Below are positions 35,973-37,424 of a stretch of 37,424 nt of DNA, piece after piece (position 1 is the first letter of the stretch; every line of letters begins with the position of its first letter). A program made the translations under genes and the position numbers. The stretch is from the NCBI GenBank assembly GCA_021647985.1, contig JAKITQ010000031.1, positions 1 to 37,424 on the forward strand, written 5' to 3'. This stretch comes from Flavobacteriaceae bacterium. Its GTDB lineage: Bacteria; Bacteroidota; Bacteroidia; Flavobacteriales; Flavobacteriaceae. The notes under the pieces are model-generated. The model was not told the origin of the DNA, searched no databases, and was given only the letters and a program-made list of their open reading frames with translations.

Positions 35973-37346
35973 TTACTTTCTTGGAATTAATTTCTGAGGA
36001 AATTGCACCAAACTTTCTGCTCCGTTTTTACCAACACTTACCACACCAAAAAAATAATTATCAATCACAATATTTTTTAAAGTATAGCTGGTTTGGTTCC
36101 CTACAAATTTACTTTTTTGCCATTGTGGTGCCGTGGTATCTCGCCAATAAATTTTATAACCTACCAAATTGTCATCTGCAACTGCAACCCATTGCAAAGT
36201 CGTAGATGGATTAACCGCTCCACCAATCATCACATTTTGAGGTGCTTGCGGCGCCGATGCCAACGAAGCTAAGGTTAAGGCATTTACGGCTGTTAATTTT
36301 GCTGCATAGTCAAAATCAACGCCCGATATTACATCACCATAAGCAATACCATTTTCATTTCTTATATCTTGATGTTGTCGGTTGTAGTTTTCATGCGTTT
36401 CCATAATTCTCACTCCGGTAAAACCAGCATCATTAAATGGTTTGTGATGCCCTCCTCTACCAAAACGATCTAAACGATAAATCATAATTGCATTTAAATT
36501 TGTCATATAATCATCGGTTATCTTATCGATATATCTTGCCAATTGTCTTGACGGACCATCCACTTCGCCGCCATAGTAACGCATCGCGTTTTTTTGCTTA
36601 TCTGTTGCTTTCATAGATATTGCTTCCGAAAAAACTCTAAAAGAACCATTGTCGATTACGCCATCAATGCCATGAATATTACCTATCATGTCATTATTTA
36701 TAATACCCACAATATCCCAACCTTTTTCTTTGGCAACTTTTGCCATATGCTGGCCTCCGTACAAACCTTGTTCTTCGCCAGATAAACCAACATAAATTAT
36801 TGAAATTGGAAACTTATATTTGCTCAAAACCCTTGCAACTTCTAAAGTACCAGCCATACCGGAAGCATTATCGTTAGCACCAGGTGAATCCGATGTGAAA
36901 TTATTTGGATCGCTTACGCGGGAATCAATATCACCAGACATGATCACATAACGATTCGGAAATTTCGTTCCTTTTTGAATCGCCAAAACATTTACTACCC
37001 AGGTATCTTTAATGATTCTACGATTGTCTTTTTTTACCAAATTCCTTTGAAACTGTACGTCTAAACAATTATCACATTTGTTTGATATTGATTCAAATTC
37101 AGATTTGATCCACCGTCGTGCAGCTCCTATACCTCTTGTCTTAGACACCGTGTCCGACAAGGTATGACGTGTACCGAATCCTACTAATTTTTGAATATCT
37201 TTTTCAATTCTTTCTGCGGATGGTGCTTCTGCAATTTTATAAAGCATTCTAGACACTTCACTTTGTGCAAAAGAAATAGACATAACCATTATAAAAATTA
37301 GCCATCCCCTGTTTTTTTTAGTTGAACGATAAATTAAGTTGTCCAC
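35973..37346 (-). CDS. Secreted M28-family zinc peptidase with fibronectin III domain
   Basis: The protein has 457 residues and starts at GTG 37346; no ATG precedes a signal-like stretch (residues about 14-27, ending SISFAQS). The M28 aminopeptidase domain covers about 35-360. Metal ligands: Asp159 in SPGANDNASG, Glu191/Glu192 in SGEEQGLYGG, Asp219 in NNDMIG, and His300/301 in GRGGHHKPF. The first ligand, normally His in HxD, is Asp139 in SGDIDSR. A fibronectin type III domain (about 368-455, TTLQWVAVADDNLVGYKIYW) ends the protein. Family members release N-terminal amino acids from peptides outside the cell. It lies upstream of msrA on the same strand. Confidence 0.87.
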   Translation of the reverse strand: MDNLIYRSTKKNRGWLIFIMVMSISFAQSEVSRMLYKIAEAPSAERIEKDIQKLVGFGTRHTLSDTVSKTRGIGAARRWIKSEFESISNKCDNCLDVQFQRNLVKKDNRRIIKDTWVVNVLAIQKGTKFPNRYVIMSGDIDSRVSDPNNFTSDSPGANDNASGMAGTLEVARVLSKYKFPISIIYVGLSGEEQGLYGGQHMAKVAKEKGWDIVGIINNDMIGNIHGIDGVIDNGSFRVFSEAISMKATDKQKNAMRYYGGEVDGPSRQLARYIDKITDDYMTNLNAIMIYRLDRFGRGGHHKPFNDAGFTGVRIMETHENYNRQHQDIRNENGIAYGDVISGVDFDYAAKLTAVNALTLASLASAPQAPQNVMIGGAVNPSTTLQWVAVADDNLVGYKIYWRDTTAPQWQKSKFVGNQTSYTLKNIVIDNYFFGVVSVGKNGAESLVQFPQKLIPRK

Positions 37347-37424
37347 TGTGATCCTTTGAGGGTGCTTCGATTATATTCCATCTAATTCTGGTTGGCATTA
37401 ACAAAATTGAGATCACTTTCGATA

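Noticed and set aside
1..37424. CRISPR array, prophage, tRNA or rRNA genes
   Set aside because: No regularly spaced long repeats, phage structural genes or RNA gene signatures were seen. The heptamer tracts are too short and have no spacers.

Overview
The window looks like chromosomal DNA of a flavobacterium (Bacteroidota, family Flavobacteriaceae). The DNA is very AT-rich. Several genes are preceded by the Bacteroidota promoter element TAnnTTTG rather than by Shine-Dalgarno sequences. The gene set is also typical: a gyrA/clpC neighbourhood with a secreted TPR protein, an NlpC/P60 protein with an SH3-like N-terminus, a 7TM-HD phosphohydrolase, and a HemC-HemD fusion. No tRNA, rRNA, CRISPR array or prophage was seen.

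Layout. Positions 1-460 hold the start of an unknown gene and the 3' relic of an IS110-type transposase. lysA (+) follows. Next comes a minus-strand run from 1684 to 10302: a serine hydrolase of the beta-lactamase fold, an S10 carboxypeptidase, a DUF779 protein with its aldehyde dehydrogenase, a PgpH-like c-di-AMP phosphodiesterase and an FAD oxidoreductase. A thiolase and an NlpC/P60 peptidase (+) converge on a TPR protein and gyrA (-). clpC (+) is divergent from gyrA.

19.7-30.2 kb is a nearly complete C5-type heme pathway. A minus-strand unit, hemH-hemJ-small membrane protein, diverges from a plus-strand unit, hemA-hemCD-hemB-hemL-hemE-hemN. Together they cover glutamyl-tRNA to protoheme, using an oxygen-independent coproporphyrinogen oxidase (HemN) and HemJ as protoporphyrinogen oxidase. 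Glutamyl-tRNA synthetase is not in the window.

The most unusual structure is inside this operon. The hemL-hemE and hemE-hemN gaps each contain an element made of inverted arms around a four-helix-bundle gene of the 23S-rRNA-intervening-sequence family. One copy is intact, with 32-bp perfect arms. The other is decayed to a 19-codon stub with 25-bp imperfect arms. The arms of both are built from degenerate 7-nt tandem repeats, with a different heptamer in each copy.

30.2-37.4 kb is a minus-strand region with a patchwork history: a chalcone-isomerase-like protein, a chimeric relic (hydrolase C-terminus joined to a second copy of the msrA 3' end), an SNF2 helicase split from its SWIM zinc-finger part by one in-frame stop codon, a MITE-like imperfect palindrome abutting the msrA stop codon, msrA, and a secreted M28 peptidase with a fibronectin III domain. 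All function calls rest on motif recognition by eye; no database search was run.
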